From: Romboutsia faecis
GTDB lineage: Bacteria > Bacillota > Clostridia > Peptostreptococcales > Peptostreptococcaceae
Assembly (NCBI RefSeq): GCF_014323405.1
Contig: NZ_JACRWE010000003.1
Coordinates: 434,001-498,000, forward strand
Direction of reading: 5' to 3'
DNA: 64,000 bases
Made by a program: the position numbers and the translations under genes. The notes under the pieces were generated by a model, which had not been told where the DNA came from, searched no databases, and saw only the letters and a program-made list of their open reading frames with translations. Positions 37,120-45,873 of this stretch are shown here, one piece after another. Position 1 is the first letter of the stretch, and every line of letters begins with the position of its first letter.

Positions 37120-38139
37120 TTATATCTTTGCAAAATTACATGCAGGATAAGTACAAGTATCACATTGCATACAAAGTCCACCATGACCATAAGCTGCTAT
37201 ATCAGCTTTATTTAATCTCTCATTTACTAATAATCTAGGTAATATTACATCAAATACAGTAGTCTTGTTATACATTGCACATCCTGGTATTCCCATTATA
37301 GGTACTTCATTGTAGTAAGCAAGTAAAAACATCGCCCCTGGAAGTATTGGTGAACCATAAGTAACAAGTTCTGCACCACATTCCTTTATTGCAGTAGGTG
37401 TAACATCATCTGGGTCTACACTCATTCCGCCTGTACAACATATAAGCTCTGCACCTTTATTAATAAACTTTTGTATTGCTTCTTTTATTACTTCTTTATC
37501 ATCTGGACATATAATTTGTCCAATTATTTCACAATTATATTTCCCTACTTTACCTTCTATCACTGGTCCAAATTTATCAACTATTCTTTTGTGATAAATT
37601 TCATTACCTGTTGTTACTATGCCTACTTTCTTGGGTTTAAAAGGGAGAACACTCACAATCTTATTTTCTCCAACTACTTTTTTAGCTTCTTCTAGTTTTT
37701 CTTCTCCAATTAACAAAGGTATTACCCTTGTTCCTGCTACCTTAGTTCCTTTTTTAACTTCAAAGTTATTATGAAGAGTTGCCATCATTATATCATCTAT
37801 AGAATTTAACTTTAATAAAGTATCTACATCTATTTTTAATAAACCATCTATACCTGCTATAAAATCTATTTTACCTTCTTTTATTTCACTAAACTCTAAA
37901 TTTTCTCCTGCTGCTATATCCTTTAAAAATATAGCACCATCATTTTCATGAATCATACCTTCTACAGCTTCCCATACATATAAATTATCTTTCCCTAAAG
38001 ATAATAAAACAGGTATATCTTCTTCTTTTACAACATGCCCTTTTTTAAACTTTCTTCCTTTAAATTGACCTGGCAATATTTGAGTAATATCATGGCATAA
38101 TACCTGACCTACTGCATCTACTGTTTTTATTTGTTTCAT
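37120..38139 (-). CDS. Molybdopterin-binding protein (MoeA/CinA-like)
   Basis: A 339-aa cytoplasmic protein. Its central and C-terminal parts hold the MoCF-biosynthesis domain, visible in GIVTTGNEIY and CCTGGMSVDPDDVTPTAI. The C-terminus ends in a Cys cluster (CMQCDTCTYPAC) that may bind metal. In other bacteria proteins of this form sit with YqeC- and MocA-type genes for selenium-dependent molybdenum hydroxylases, as here. The start follows AAAGGAG. It is the last gene of the three-gene unit. Confidence 0.88.
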   Translation of the reverse strand: MKQIKTVDAVGQVLCHDITQILPGQFKGRKFKKGHVVKEEDIPVLLSLGKDNLYVWEAVEGMIHENDGAIFLKDIAAGENLEFSEIKEGKIDFIAGIDGLLKIDVDTLLKLNSIDDIMMATLHNNFEVKKGTKVAGTRVIPLLIGEEKLEEAKKVVGENKIVSVLPFKPKKVGIVTTGNEIYHKRIVDKFGPVIEGKVGKYNCEIIGQIICPDDKEVIKEAIQKFINKGAELICCTGGMSVDPDDVTPTAIKECGAELVTYGSPILPGAMFLLAYYNEVPIMGIPGCAMYNKTTVFDVILPRLLVNERLNKADIAAYGHGGLCMQCDTCTYPACNFAKI

Positions 38140-38143
38140 ACTC

Positions 38144-38710
38144 TTACTCTCCTTTTACCTTTTCATAATCTTCTTTAGTATCTATATCAAATAACATTTC
38201 TTCATTTACATCCACATACATAACTTGATTACTATTATTTATTACCTTTTTACCCTTTTCATCACCATTTAATAATAATAGATCATTTTTCTTATCATAA
38301 GGAAATATCACTGGATTACCACATCTATTTTCGTGTTTCGGTATTACTATATTATCTTTATTTTTTTCAAATCTATCTATTAGCTTATTTATATACTTTC
38401 TACTGACTTTAGGTTGGTCACCTACAAAAAACATAAAACCATCACATTTTGTACTACTTTTTAATCCTAATTTTATGGATTCACTTTGTCCTATCTCTGC
38501 GTTATTATTTTTGATTAGTTTAAATCCATATTTTTCACCTATTTTAAGAACCTCATCATATTGGCTAACCAGTATTACTTCATTAAACTTACATTTACTT
38601 ACTTCTCTTATCACATGCTCTACTACAGGTATTTCTTTATATTTTAATAGTAATTTATTCTCACCCATTCTCTTTGATAAACCCGATGCCATTATTATTG
38701 CATTAACCAT
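38144..38710 (-). CDS. MobA/MocA-type nucleotidyltransferase
   Basis: A 188-aa enzyme that would attach CMP or GMP to molybdopterin. The N-terminal IIMASGLSKRMGENK is the NTP-transferase signature, and GDQPKVSRKYI matches the metal-binding motif region. The gene is directly upstream of the molybdopterin-binding protein (4 bases) and 14 bases after the YqeC-like gene. In this context MocA (cytosine nucleotide) is more likely than MobA, by inference. Confidence 0.88.
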   Translation of the reverse strand: MVNAIIMASGLSKRMGENKLLLKYKEIPVVEHVIREVSKCKFNEVILVSQYDEVLKIGEKYGFKLIKNNNAEIGQSESIKLGLKSSTKCDGFMFFVGDQPKVSRKYINKLIDRFEKNKDNIVIPKHENRCGNPVIFPYDKKNDLLLLNGDEKGKKVINNSNQVMYVDVNEEMLFDIDTKEDYEKVKGE

Positions 38711-38724
38711 ATATCATCCTACCT

Positions 38725-39444
38725 TTATAAACATTTTACACAAAAATTCTTCTTTATACTTCCATAAAATATACTAATATTAGGGTTTTCATATTTTATA
38801 AGTTTAATTAGTTCTTTAGCAATACTTTCATAGTTTTCATCTTCTACTTTATTAATAAAAAGGATTTTATTATTCGTAGCATTTTTAAAAAGTCCATCTT
38901 TATGTAATATCATACTCTTTAAATGAAGAAGGTTAACTTTATCTTCATGTATATCAGTTATTTTTAAAAATTCCTTTAAGTTATGTATATTCTCATCCTT
39001 AATATCCATTCCATAAGATGTTATATCCACAATACCTATAACTTTATTTGTTTTAGGGTATACTACTGGTTCATAATCCCTCCATCCTTTTAGCTTTTTT
39101 TTCTTTGAACCATCTCCTTCTATAAGAATAAGTTCAAAATTATCTTCTATCTCATTTATTTCATAAAAGTCTAATCCAATTATTTTATTTTCATGGTTTA
39201 TATACTTTCCTGCTACAGTCACTCCACAAGAATTAATTGTAGGTAATTCTTTATCATATTCAGTCATAAGTAGATTATCATAAGTATTTTCATTCAATAA
39301 ATATATTTTCGTAGTTGTAGTTAAAAGCACCTTACACTTATTTCTATAATACTTAGCAAAATAATTTATAAAACTTGTCTTTCCACCTGCACCTACTACT
39401 GTTATAATCTTATCATTTGATTCTAACATTTCCATTAAAAGCAT
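38725..39444 (-). CDS. yqeC: Selenium-dependent molybdenum hydroxylase maturation protein, YqeC-like
   Basis: A 239-aa protein with an N-terminal P-loop, VVGAGGKTSFIN (residues ~16-27), then TTTTKIYL and ILIEGDGSKKKKLKGW, which are typical of YqeC. In bacteria that use selenium-dependent xanthine dehydrogenase-type enzymes, YqeC acts in making the selenated molybdenum cofactor. The start follows GAGGTGAT. It leads the three-gene unit with the MocA-like and MoeA-like genes. No molybdenum hydroxylase subunits lie in this window. Confidence 0.85.
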   Translation of the reverse strand: MLLMEMLESNDKIITVVGAGGKTSFINYFAKYYRNKCKVLLTTTTKIYLLNENTYDNLLMTEYDKELPTINSCGVTVAGKYINHENKIIGLDFYEINEIEDNFELILIEGDGSKKKKLKGWRDYEPVVYPKTNKVIGIVDITSYGMDIKDENIHNLKEFLKITDIHEDKVNLLHLKSMILHKDGLFKNATNNKILFINKVEDENYESIAKELIKLIKYENPNISIFYGSIKKNFCVKCL

Positions 39445-39482
39445 TATATCACCTCATACTACTTAACTATATAATAACATAA

Positions 39483-39519
39483 AAAAAGATATACTAGAGT
39501 GTCTCTGTATATCTTTTTT
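39483..39519 (-). terminator. Terminator after the FtsZ-like gene
   Basis: AAAAGATATAC pairs with GTATATCTTTT and continues into a T run on both strands. Confidence 0.85.
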
Positions 39520-39549
39520 ATATTTAATATTAATTTTATATAATTAAAT

Positions 39550-40275
39550 TTAGTTATATACTAATCCAAATTTAACTTCATTTTTACTGCTTTCTCTCAT
39601 ATATAATGAGAATATTATCTCATAAGTAGAAGGAGATTTTTCTTGTATTTCTGTTAAAACGTTGTTTAAGAATACTATTGTACTTTCACTGTTATCCATT
39701 TCTACAAGTAGTATTCCTTTCTTTTCTATAAAATCAGTTCCTACTTCTTTTATATTACTTATAAGTTCTTCTGCTATGTCTCCCTCACTTTTACTTATGT
39801 CAAATTTATTGAATGAGTATTTTATCCCACCTTCACTTGCAAAAAGCTCTTTTAAGTCAGTTAGATCTATACTTATCATACAGAAGTCAGATACAGCTTC
39901 TATCATAAGATTTATTATATTCATTATTTCATTACAGTTCTCTTCATTTATTAAGAATTCTTGATTTAATCCTAACTCTTCTTTATGTTCTTTTTCTGAA
40001 GAGTTTAAACCTATACTTAATACTCTTCTTTCTCCTGCCATAAATGATATTGCTTTTACTATGTCTACCGCTCTCTTATCTTCTGTTGAGTAAGTTAATA
40101 ATAATATATCTACTCCATCTAATAATTGTCTAACATATTCTTTGTCTACATCTTGGTTGATGTTTATTTTTTCAGTATCCATATTTTCTTTAACTACATT
40201 ATATATAGATTCTAGGTTACTTATTCCTTCGTTACCTATTCCTATTATCTTTGCATTTTTACTTATGTTTTCCAT
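39550..40275 (-). CDS. Divergent FtsZ-like protein without GTPase signature
   Basis: A 241-aa protein. The N-terminus KIIGIGNEGISNL matches the FtsZ opening KVIGVGGGGNNAV. LLDGVDILLLTYSTEDKR aligns where FtsZ has the ADMIFVT plus GGGTGTG loop, but the glycine loop is missing. The C-terminal half, ISIDLTDLKELFASEGG, aligns with the FtsZ segment NLDFADVKTIM. It is shorter than FtsZ (about 380 aa) and lacks the C-terminal tail. It may be a non-polymerising modulator of division. The start follows AAGGAG. The gene stands alone between QueT and the cofactor genes. Confidence 0.7.
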   Translation of the reverse strand: MENISKNAKIIGIGNEGISNLESIYNVVKENMDTEKININQDVDKEYVRQLLDGVDILLLTYSTEDKRAVDIVKAISFMAGERRVLSIGLNSSEKEHKEELGLNQEFLINEENCNEIMNIINLMIEAVSDFCMISIDLTDLKELFASEGGIKYSFNKFDISKSEGDIAEELISNIKEVGTDFIEKKGILLVEMDNSESTIVFLNNVLTEIQEKSPSTYEIIFSLYMRESSKNEVKFGLVYN

Positions 40276-40322
40276 TGTACTTCTCCTTATGGTTCTCGTT
40301 TTAAAATTACCTTATTATTAAA

Positions 40323-40823
40323 TTAAAACATATTATTTAAATATTTTCCATATTTATTATTAACAGCTTTAAATAAAGGCACACCTATTATAGTTATTAC
40401 CATAAATTGTCCAAATCCTACTTCTAACATTGTAATAAATAATGGCATTTCGAAGAATACGTTTAATTGTACTGCTACTATTATAGCATTCACAATTACT
40501 GGCCATAAAGATGCAATATATATATATCCTGTCTTATCTTTTATATACTTTCCTGTTATATAAACTAAGTATACACTTATGAAAGTTGCTAATGTTCCAA
40601 ATATTATATCTGGTACTCCGTAAGGCCCTAATAAATTAGCCAAGAAACATCCTAGTGTAAGTCCTACTATATATTTTCTGCTAAATAAAGGCAATAGTGT
40701 CATTACCTCTGATAATCTAAATTGTATTGGCCCATAACTTATTAATGGCAAACCTAACGTTAATGTTGCATATAAAGCAGCAACTATTGCAGTCATTACT
40801 ATTGATCTAGTCTTTTTTGTCAT
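40323..40823 (-). CDS. queT: QueT-family queuosine-precursor transporter
   Basis: A 166-aa membrane protein with about five helices, the substrate-binding (S) subunit type of an energy-coupling-factor importer. The N-terminal YGPIQFRLSEVMTLLPLF is the QueT signature. It would import preQ1 or a related queuosine precursor for tRNA modification. The start follows AGGAGG. A preQ1 riboswitch and terminator precede it, strongly supporting the substrate assignment. Confidence 0.93.
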   Translation of the reverse strand: MTKKTRSIVMTAIVAALYATLTLGLPLISYGPIQFRLSEVMTLLPLFSRKYIVGLTLGCFLANLLGPYGVPDIIFGTLATFISVYLVYITGKYIKDKTGYIYIASLWPVIVNAIIVAVQLNVFFEMPLFITMLEVGFGQFMVITIIGVPLFKAVNNKYGKYLNNMF

Positions 40824-40887
40824 ATGTTTCCTCCTATTGTTTACTTGTATAATTAGAATTTCATTTGCTTATTTATTTTATACAATA

Positions 40888-40912
40888 AAAAAACCGTAGA
40901 TAATCTACGGTT
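40888..40912 (-). terminator. Riboswitch-linked terminator before queT
   Basis: ACCGTAGAT pairs with ATCTACGGT and is followed by a T run on the minus strand. An upstream ACTACGGT segment near the aptamer could pair with the same arm to form the alternative antiterminator. Confidence 0.85.
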
Positions 40913-40952
40913 ATGCACAAATTTAGAACATTCATTAAAATGCAGGTTACCG

Positions 40953-40990
40953 TAGTTTTATTTAGAGACAGGAGGTTTACGAACTGTCTT
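40953..40990 (-). promoter_or_regulatory. preQ1 class I riboswitch
   Basis: On the minus strand GACAG and CTGTC form a short stem around a loop with the CCTC segment, followed by the A-rich tail AAATAAAACTA. This is the compact H-type pseudoknot layout of preQ1-I. It is followed by a terminator and the queT gene. By family knowledge, preQ1 binding would promote termination. Confidence 0.85.
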
Positions 40991-41101
40991 ATAGTTTTAT
41001 ATCCTATTATATAATAAATCTTGAATAAACTCAATATAGTTATTTTTATTAGTTATATTTCATATTATAAATTAGTATCTTTGTACTCTTATGGAGGTAA
41101 T

Positions 41102-41476
41102 ATGCCCGAAAAAAATAATTCAAATACACATTGTAACCCATGCGATATAAGCAACTATTGCAACAATCTAGCTAATCAATTCAACTTTTTGGCAGCTATT
41201 TATACTGCTATTATTTCACAAGAAATTGAGGATGATGAAGTTTTAGGTTTATTAGGATCTTTTTTAATTGTACTTGGAGAACAAGTTTCTTTAGCTTCTG
41301 AAACACGTATATTTTGTAAATCTCAATTTGAGGAGGGTGAAGAAAATAATCTTGAATCAGATACTAATATAGCTGTTGAAGACATTTTTGATAGAGGTAT
41401 ATCTAAAAATATTCCTAAACCTAAATATAGGAAAATTCGTAAGAAGATAAGAAAGAAAAAAAGAACTAAAAGATAA
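41102..41476 (+). CDS. Small protein with strongly basic C-terminus, unknown
   Basis: A 124-aa protein. The ATG at 41102 follows TGGAGG; the longer frame from 41021 lacks a site. The N-terminus has a Cys-rich stretch (HCNPCDISNYC), the middle is hydrophobic and helical, an acidic segment follows, and the last ~20 residues are almost all Lys/Arg. Such a layout suggests nucleic-acid or polyanion binding, or a spore structural protein; neither is proven. It is a single gene with a terminator. Confidence 0.6.
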   Translation: MPEKNNSNTHCNPCDISNYCNNLANQFNFLAAIYTAIISQEIEDDEVLGLLGSFLIVLGEQVSLASETRIFCKSQFEEGEENNLESDTNIAVEDIFDRGISKNIPKPKYRKIRKKIRKKKRTKR

Positions 41477-41477
41477 A

Positions 41478-41516
41478 AAGACTTATGATATTAATAAATA
41501 ACTATCATAAGTCTTT
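41478..41516 (+). terminator. Terminator after the basic-tail protein gene
   Basis: AAAGACTTATGATA pairs with TATCATAAGTCTTT around an AT loop and is followed by GTTTT. Confidence 0.85.
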
Positions 41517-41564
41517 GTTTTATATAATTAAGCAATAGGCTATTTTATATATTTATAATTTTAA

Positions 41565-42494
41565 TCATTCCCCATGCATGTCTTTTATCTTATCCTTATC
41601 CAATACAACATTTTTATCATCATAAGCTGCTTTACTGAATATTTTTTCAGCTTCTTGTATATCTAAACCCTTTATATCCATTTTCTCAACTCTAGCCTCG
41701 CCTACTTTATCATTGTATAATCCATATAAATAAGCTACAGCTTGTGGTAAAAATCCTAATAACCTAGCTCCAACTGCATCTGCCGCCACTGGATCTGTAC
41801 TTGCGATTATAAGGCCTGGTGTATCTACGCTTTTTCCACTCGAAGGGCCTGTACCTACCATCGCTTTATCACAACTTACTATTGATAAATCTATAGGGAC
41901 TTTATTAGCAAACGCTCTTATAAACCCATGTAAATCTTCATGTATGCCTGTATTTTTCTTAGGATATCCATGAACTTCTGCTGGTGGCCATCCCATTGCT
42001 ATATTTTTTATACTTGCAGTTACAGTTGCTTCTTCATGATTTTTAAGTTGGGTAAAAGATATAATCACATCTGCTTCATCTATTATCTTATTTATTGGAG
42101 TTGATTTTATTATATGATGATCTAGTTGTAAATTAACATATGGTCCATAGTTTAAATCAACAAATTCTACATTTTCCTCATCTATAACTTTGTCATATCC
42201 TACCTTAGTCATTATATCTGAAGTTTTACCGCCACCTGAACCTGTTGCTATATATATTTTAGCTACCTCTTTTGATTTCACATATTCTATTAAAGTTTTT
42301 AAAGTCTTTGGCCCTACCACTGCACCTGTTCTTGGCCCCTTATCATTGACCCAATTAGGAGTTATAATTACTGTATCACCTTTCTCAATTACCTTATCTA
42401 TTGGAAGCATATCTAAAGCCTTCTCTAAGGATTTACTTTCTGTAAATGCTTTAGTTATAGCAACATACGGCTCTTTCACTTTGCGTTTTCTCAT
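41565..42494 (-). CDS. DUF362 domain protein
   Basis: A 309-aa cytoplasmic protein of the DUF362 family, whose biochemical role is poorly known. Conserved stretches visible are ITPNWVNDKGPRTGAV, TGSGGGKTSDIM, FTQLKNHEEATVTASIKN and STDPVAADAVGARLLG. It lacks the fused ferredoxin domain that many DUF362 proteins have. The start follows GAGGTG. It is monocistronic, divergent from nhaA. Confidence 0.85.
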   Translation of the reverse strand: MRKRKVKEPYVAITKAFTESKSLEKALDMLPIDKVIEKGDTVIITPNWVNDKGPRTGAVVGPKTLKTLIEYVKSKEVAKIYIATGSGGGKTSDIMTKVGYDKVIDEENVEFVDLNYGPYVNLQLDHHIIKSTPINKIIDEADVIISFTQLKNHEEATVTASIKNIAMGWPPAEVHGYPKKNTGIHEDLHGFIRAFANKVPIDLSIVSCDKAMVGTGPSSGKSVDTPGLIIASTDPVAADAVGARLLGFLPQAVAYLYGLYNDKVGEARVEKMDIKGLDIQEAEKIFSKAAYDDKNVVLDKDKIKDMHGE

Positions 42495-42613
42495 TCTTTC
42501 ACCTCTTTAAATAATATTTTTCTATATTTTAATTATTTGTAAATTCCTCATAATTACACCTCTATAATCATAAATTTCATTAAGTATATTTTTAAAAGTT
42601 AGCAGGTGATTTT

Positions 42614-43816
42614 TTGCGTTTATTAAGAACTTATAGAAAACCAATTCATTTAGAAGTACTTACCAGTGTACTACTTATATGTGCAACTGTATTAGCATTA
42701 GTTACATACAACAGCCCTTATAGAAGTGTTTATAAATATATTTTTAATAAGATATATATTACTCCTAATTTTTCTTTACATATGTTTATAAATGATTTTT
42801 TAATGGCAATATTTTTTTTGGTGGCTGGACTTGAAATTAAGCATGAGATACTATATGGAAATCTTTCAAGTTTAAAAAAAGCATCCTTTCCAGTTATAGC
42901 TTCTTTAGGAGGAGTAGTTGTACCTGCAATTATATTTTTTCTATTTAATAAAAATACTCCTTTTTTAAATGGAATTTGTATCCCAATATCTACTGATATA
43001 GCTTTTGCTGTTGGTTTATTTTTATTATTTAGAAATAAACTAAACCCTTCTCTAAAGATATTTTTATTATCATTAGCTGTCGTAGATGACTTAATCTCTA
43101 TTGCTGCAATTGGTATAATTTATTCTCTAGATATTAATCTATTATATCTTTCTATAGCTTTGTTATTCTTGATAGTATTATGTTTAGCTAACGCAGTTTT
43201 TAAAGTAGACAGTATTACATATTATCTTATTGGTGGTGTTTGCTTGTGGTATTTTATTCATTTAAGTGGTGTACACTCTACTATTAGTGGTATCCTTTTA
43301 ACACTTGCAATCCCCTCTAAGCCTAGATTATATAATTTAAGCGTATTAGAAAGGCTCCAACGTTTTTTGGTTCCCTTAAATAGTTTGATTATCATTCCAT
43401 TATTCGCTTTTTCTAATACTGGTGTATCACTTAACTATAATTTAGATTTTTCTAGTGCTACGTCATTATCTTTAGGTATTATTCTAGGTTTATGTATAGG
43501 TAAACCATTAGGAATTATGCTATTTTCATATGTATCTTGTTTATTTGGAATTACTGAAAAACCGTCTTATATACCTTGGAACTCTGTTTTTTTAGTTTCT
43601 TTACTAGCTGGTGTCGGTTTTACTATGTCTATATTTGTCTCAGAGATTGCTTTTATTCGAGATGCAGCTCTTATTAATATTGCTAAGATGTCTATACTTA
43701 CATCGGCTATAATATCAATATGTTCTACTAGTATTGCGATTTATGTAAATAGCTTTTTTGAAAAGAAACATAATAAAAATAAATTTCAAAAATCAGATAA
43801 GTGTAATATTTCATAA
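42614..43816 (+). CDS. nhaA: Na+/H+ antiporter NhaA
   Basis: A 400-aa membrane protein with about twelve helices that would export Na+ in exchange for protons. The AVVDDLISI segment holds the paired Asp residues of the ion site, and PISTDIAFAVG and AGVGFTMSIFV are NhaA signatures. The start is a TTG at 42614 after AGGTGAT. The gene is monocistronic, with a shared terminator after it. NhaA is not common in Clostridia as far as I know. Confidence 0.95.
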   Translation: MRLLRTYRKPIHLEVLTSVLLICATVLALVTYNSPYRSVYKYIFNKIYITPNFSLHMFINDFLMAIFFLVAGLEIKHEILYGNLSSLKKASFPVIASLGGVVVPAIIFFLFNKNTPFLNGICIPISTDIAFAVGLFLLFRNKLNPSLKIFLLSLAVVDDLISIAAIGIIYSLDINLLYLSIALLFLIVLCLANAVFKVDSITYYLIGGVCLWYFIHLSGVHSTISGILLTLAIPSKPRLYNLSVLERLQRFLVPLNSLIIIPLFAFSNTGVSLNYNLDFSSATSLSLGIILGLCIGKPLGIMLFSYVSCLFGITEKPSYIPWNSVFLVSLLAGVGFTMSIFVSEIAFIRDAALINIAKMSILTSAIISICSTSIAIYVNSFFEKKHNKNKFQKSDKCNIS

Positions 43817-43828
43817 TTACATATTAAT

Positions 43829-43860
43829 AAAGGTAGATAGTTTTTAAACTATCTACCTTT
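43829..43860. terminator. Bidirectional terminator after nhaA
   Basis: AAAGGTAGATAGTTT pairs perfectly with AAACTATCTACCTTT and lies between two convergent genes. Confidence 0.9.
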
Positions 43861-43863
43861 ATT

Positions 43864-44211
43864 TTATAACTTCTCTTGTACTTCATTATATAGTGCATTA
43901 AAAAAAGGTCTTAGATTTGTTTTGATATAGTTATAGTTGTTGTCTTGTGAACTATTGTTAAGATTATCAACCATGTAATTAATTGCTCTTAGTAGACATT
44001 CTATTTGTATCGGTGTAAATGTTATTGGTTCTAATGTTCCTTCTTCATTGGATTCTATAGTCGCTTCTCTTAATAAACTTATAATATATTTTGCATATAT
44101 ATTTCCTGGCATTATTTGTTCTGCATATTTCATTTGTTCTTTAGTATTATTTGGGTGTTTTGATTTTATTTTCGTTATATAATCTTTATATGCTAACTTT
44201 CTTTCTTGCAT
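43864..44211 (-). CDS. Uncharacterised 115-aa helical protein
   Basis: No family recognised. The product is mostly helical with no signal or membrane segment. A Lys-rich N-terminal part (KDYITKIKSKHPNNTKEQ) is followed by a conserved-looking LLRAINYMVDNL helix. The ATG at 44211 follows AAAGGTGGG. It is monocistronic, convergent with nhaA. Confidence 0.6.
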   Translation of the reverse strand: MQERKLAYKDYITKIKSKHPNNTKEQMKYAEQIMPGNIYAKYIISLLREATIESNEEGTLEPITFTPIQIECLLRAINYMVDNLNNSSQDNNYNYIKTNLRPFFNALYNEVQEKL

Positions 44212-44635
44212 CCTATCCCACCTTTCATATAACTTATTCTATTCACTTGCTTTAGCTTTTATTTGTATAAAAAGGCTGTATATGATTATTAACTAATTTT
44301 CATTATTTTAATTTAATATTTCCTATACATTATTTATCTATTTTACAACCTACATAGATCTCTACTAGCTTATCAATAGTTTTTGCTTTTATATTACTCT
44401 CATACCTTTACTACTTATATATTGTTTATACATTTTATGAAAGATACTTAGAATATATTTAAGTTTAAAATACAAATCAAACTCTAACTTAGATTTCAAT
44501 TCTTTTAATTTTTATAAACTTATTATAATTATCTTATTTTTTTAGTATAATAAGATGATATATTTTCCAATATATAAAAATAATACTTCTTATCTAATAA
44601 TCTAATAAAAAATTGAGAAAGGATGTGAGCTATTT
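44212..44635. other. AT-rich intergenic region before the GGDEF gene
   Basis: About 420 bases with no convincing frame on either strand. It should hold divergent promoters for the 115-aa protein and the GGDEF protein. No riboswitch landmark was found. The GGDEF ribosome binding site AAAGGA lies near its end. Confidence 0.55.
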
Positions 44636-45502
44636 TTGAATTTACCAAAGAATAATATAAAAATATTAGATAATATATTTATGATTCAACGCATTGTCGA
44701 TCCTCAAGAAAAAAAAGTTATAGAACTTGAAAGTACACTTAAAGCATTTGGCTCTCATAAGTGTTTTGACTTTTGGAAAAGTGGTGCGTCATGCCCTAAC
44801 TGTATTTCAATGAGAGCTTTGAATGAAAATAGTTCATTTTCTAAATTAGAAAGTTTAAATGATAAACTATATATGATAATAGCTGCTCCATTAAATATAA
44901 ATAATAAAACTTATATCCTTGAGCTTATAAAAGATGTCACAAATGATACATTATTCTCTAATTACAAAGATAAAACTATAGAAGAATTAAAGTATGAAAT
45001 AAATAAATTAAATATGCTAGTCGTGACAGATGAGTTAACAAGTATATATAATCTTAGATATTTAAATGAAAACTTACCTGTTGCCCTTAATCATTTGTCC
45101 TTACCAGATTATTCTGTTAGCATAATAATTTTAGATATTGATAAATTTAAGCTAATTAATGATACTTACGGCCATCTATGTGGCGATTATATAATTAAAG
45201 AGTTTGCGAATTTAATAAATTCATATATAAATAAAATAGGTGGATGGGCTTGTAGGTATGGTGGTGACGAGTTTATATGTGTTATTGAAAATATTTCAGA
45301 AAAAGATACTTATGATAAAATCTATTCCTTTAAAAGGATATTAAAAAATACTTCTTTTATCTATCAAGATAATGAAATTCATATTACATGTAGCTATGGC
45401 ATTGCCAATCTTTCCAATGAAAATATAACCCTTACTGAAGCTTTGAATCTAGTTGATTCTAGACTTTATGAATCAAAAAAAACTAGAGATACTATTTCTT
45501 AA
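44636..45502 (+). CDS. GGDEF diguanylate cyclase with Cys-bearing sensor domain
   Basis: A 288-aa cytoplasmic protein. Residues ~1-115 form a PAS-like sensor with Cys43, Cys53 and Cys56 in CFDFWKSGASCPNC, which could bind a metal or respond to redox. A coiled-coil linker leads to the GGDEF domain, with the intact signature YGGDEF and LDIDKFKLINDTYGH. The product would be c-di-GMP. The RxxD inhibitory site expected five residues before GGDEF is missing. The start is a TTG at 44636 after AAAGGA. No EAL domain is present. Confidence 0.9.
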   Translation: MNLPKNNIKILDNIFMIQRIVDPQEKKVIELESTLKAFGSHKCFDFWKSGASCPNCISMRALNENSSFSKLESLNDKLYMIIAAPLNINNKTYILELIKDVTNDTLFSNYKDKTIEELKYEINKLNMLVVTDELTSIYNLRYLNENLPVALNHLSLPDYSVSIIILDIDKFKLINDTYGHLCGDYIIKEFANLINSYINKIGGWACRYGGDEFICVIENISEKDTYDKIYSFKRILKNTSFIYQDNEIHITCSYGIANLSNENITLTEALNLVDSRLYESKKTRDTIS

Positions 45503-45528
45503 ATTTATAAAACTTTAAAAATAATATA

Positions 45529-45558
45529 AAAAATAGAGCCCCCTATGCTCTATTTTTA
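45529..45558. terminator. Bidirectional terminator after the GGDEF gene
   Basis: ATAAAAAATAGAG pairs with CTCTATTTTTAT across CCCCCTATG, between convergent genes. Confidence 0.85.
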
Positions 45559-45569
45559 TATATTATTTA

Positions 45570-45791
45570 TTAAATATTATCTTCTTGTAAATCTATAACT
45601 ATCTTGTCACATCTATTACAAAAATAAGCCCCTACACTATTAGAACTAGACTTATCAGAAAGCCTAATCCCTTTAATAAATGGTGATAAAAATATACCCT
45701 TATCTTTTCCTTGTGGTATCCATTTAATAGAGTATCTATCTCCATGTATAATACCAGATTCCATATTTTTATTACAATATGGACAAACCAT
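45570..45791 (-). CDS. Small zinc-ribbon-like protein
   Basis: A 73-aa protein with CPYCNKNM near the start and CNRCDKI near the end, two CxxC pairs that likely bind one zinc ion. It matches the PF20097/DUF6487 type of small proteins. The ATG at 45791 (MVCPYC) follows AGGGGGG; the longer frame lacks a site. Convergent with the GGDEF gene. Confidence 0.75.
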   Translation of the reverse strand: MVCPYCNKNMESGIIHGDRYSIKWIPQGKDKGIFLSPFIKGIRLSDKSSSNSVGAYFCNRCDKIVIDLQEDNI

Positions 45792-45873
45792 GTAATCCCC
45801 CCTAAATTTCAACTTGAAATTTTCTATGATACACTGTATCTTTCAAATTAGTATATTATTAAATAATGCTATT

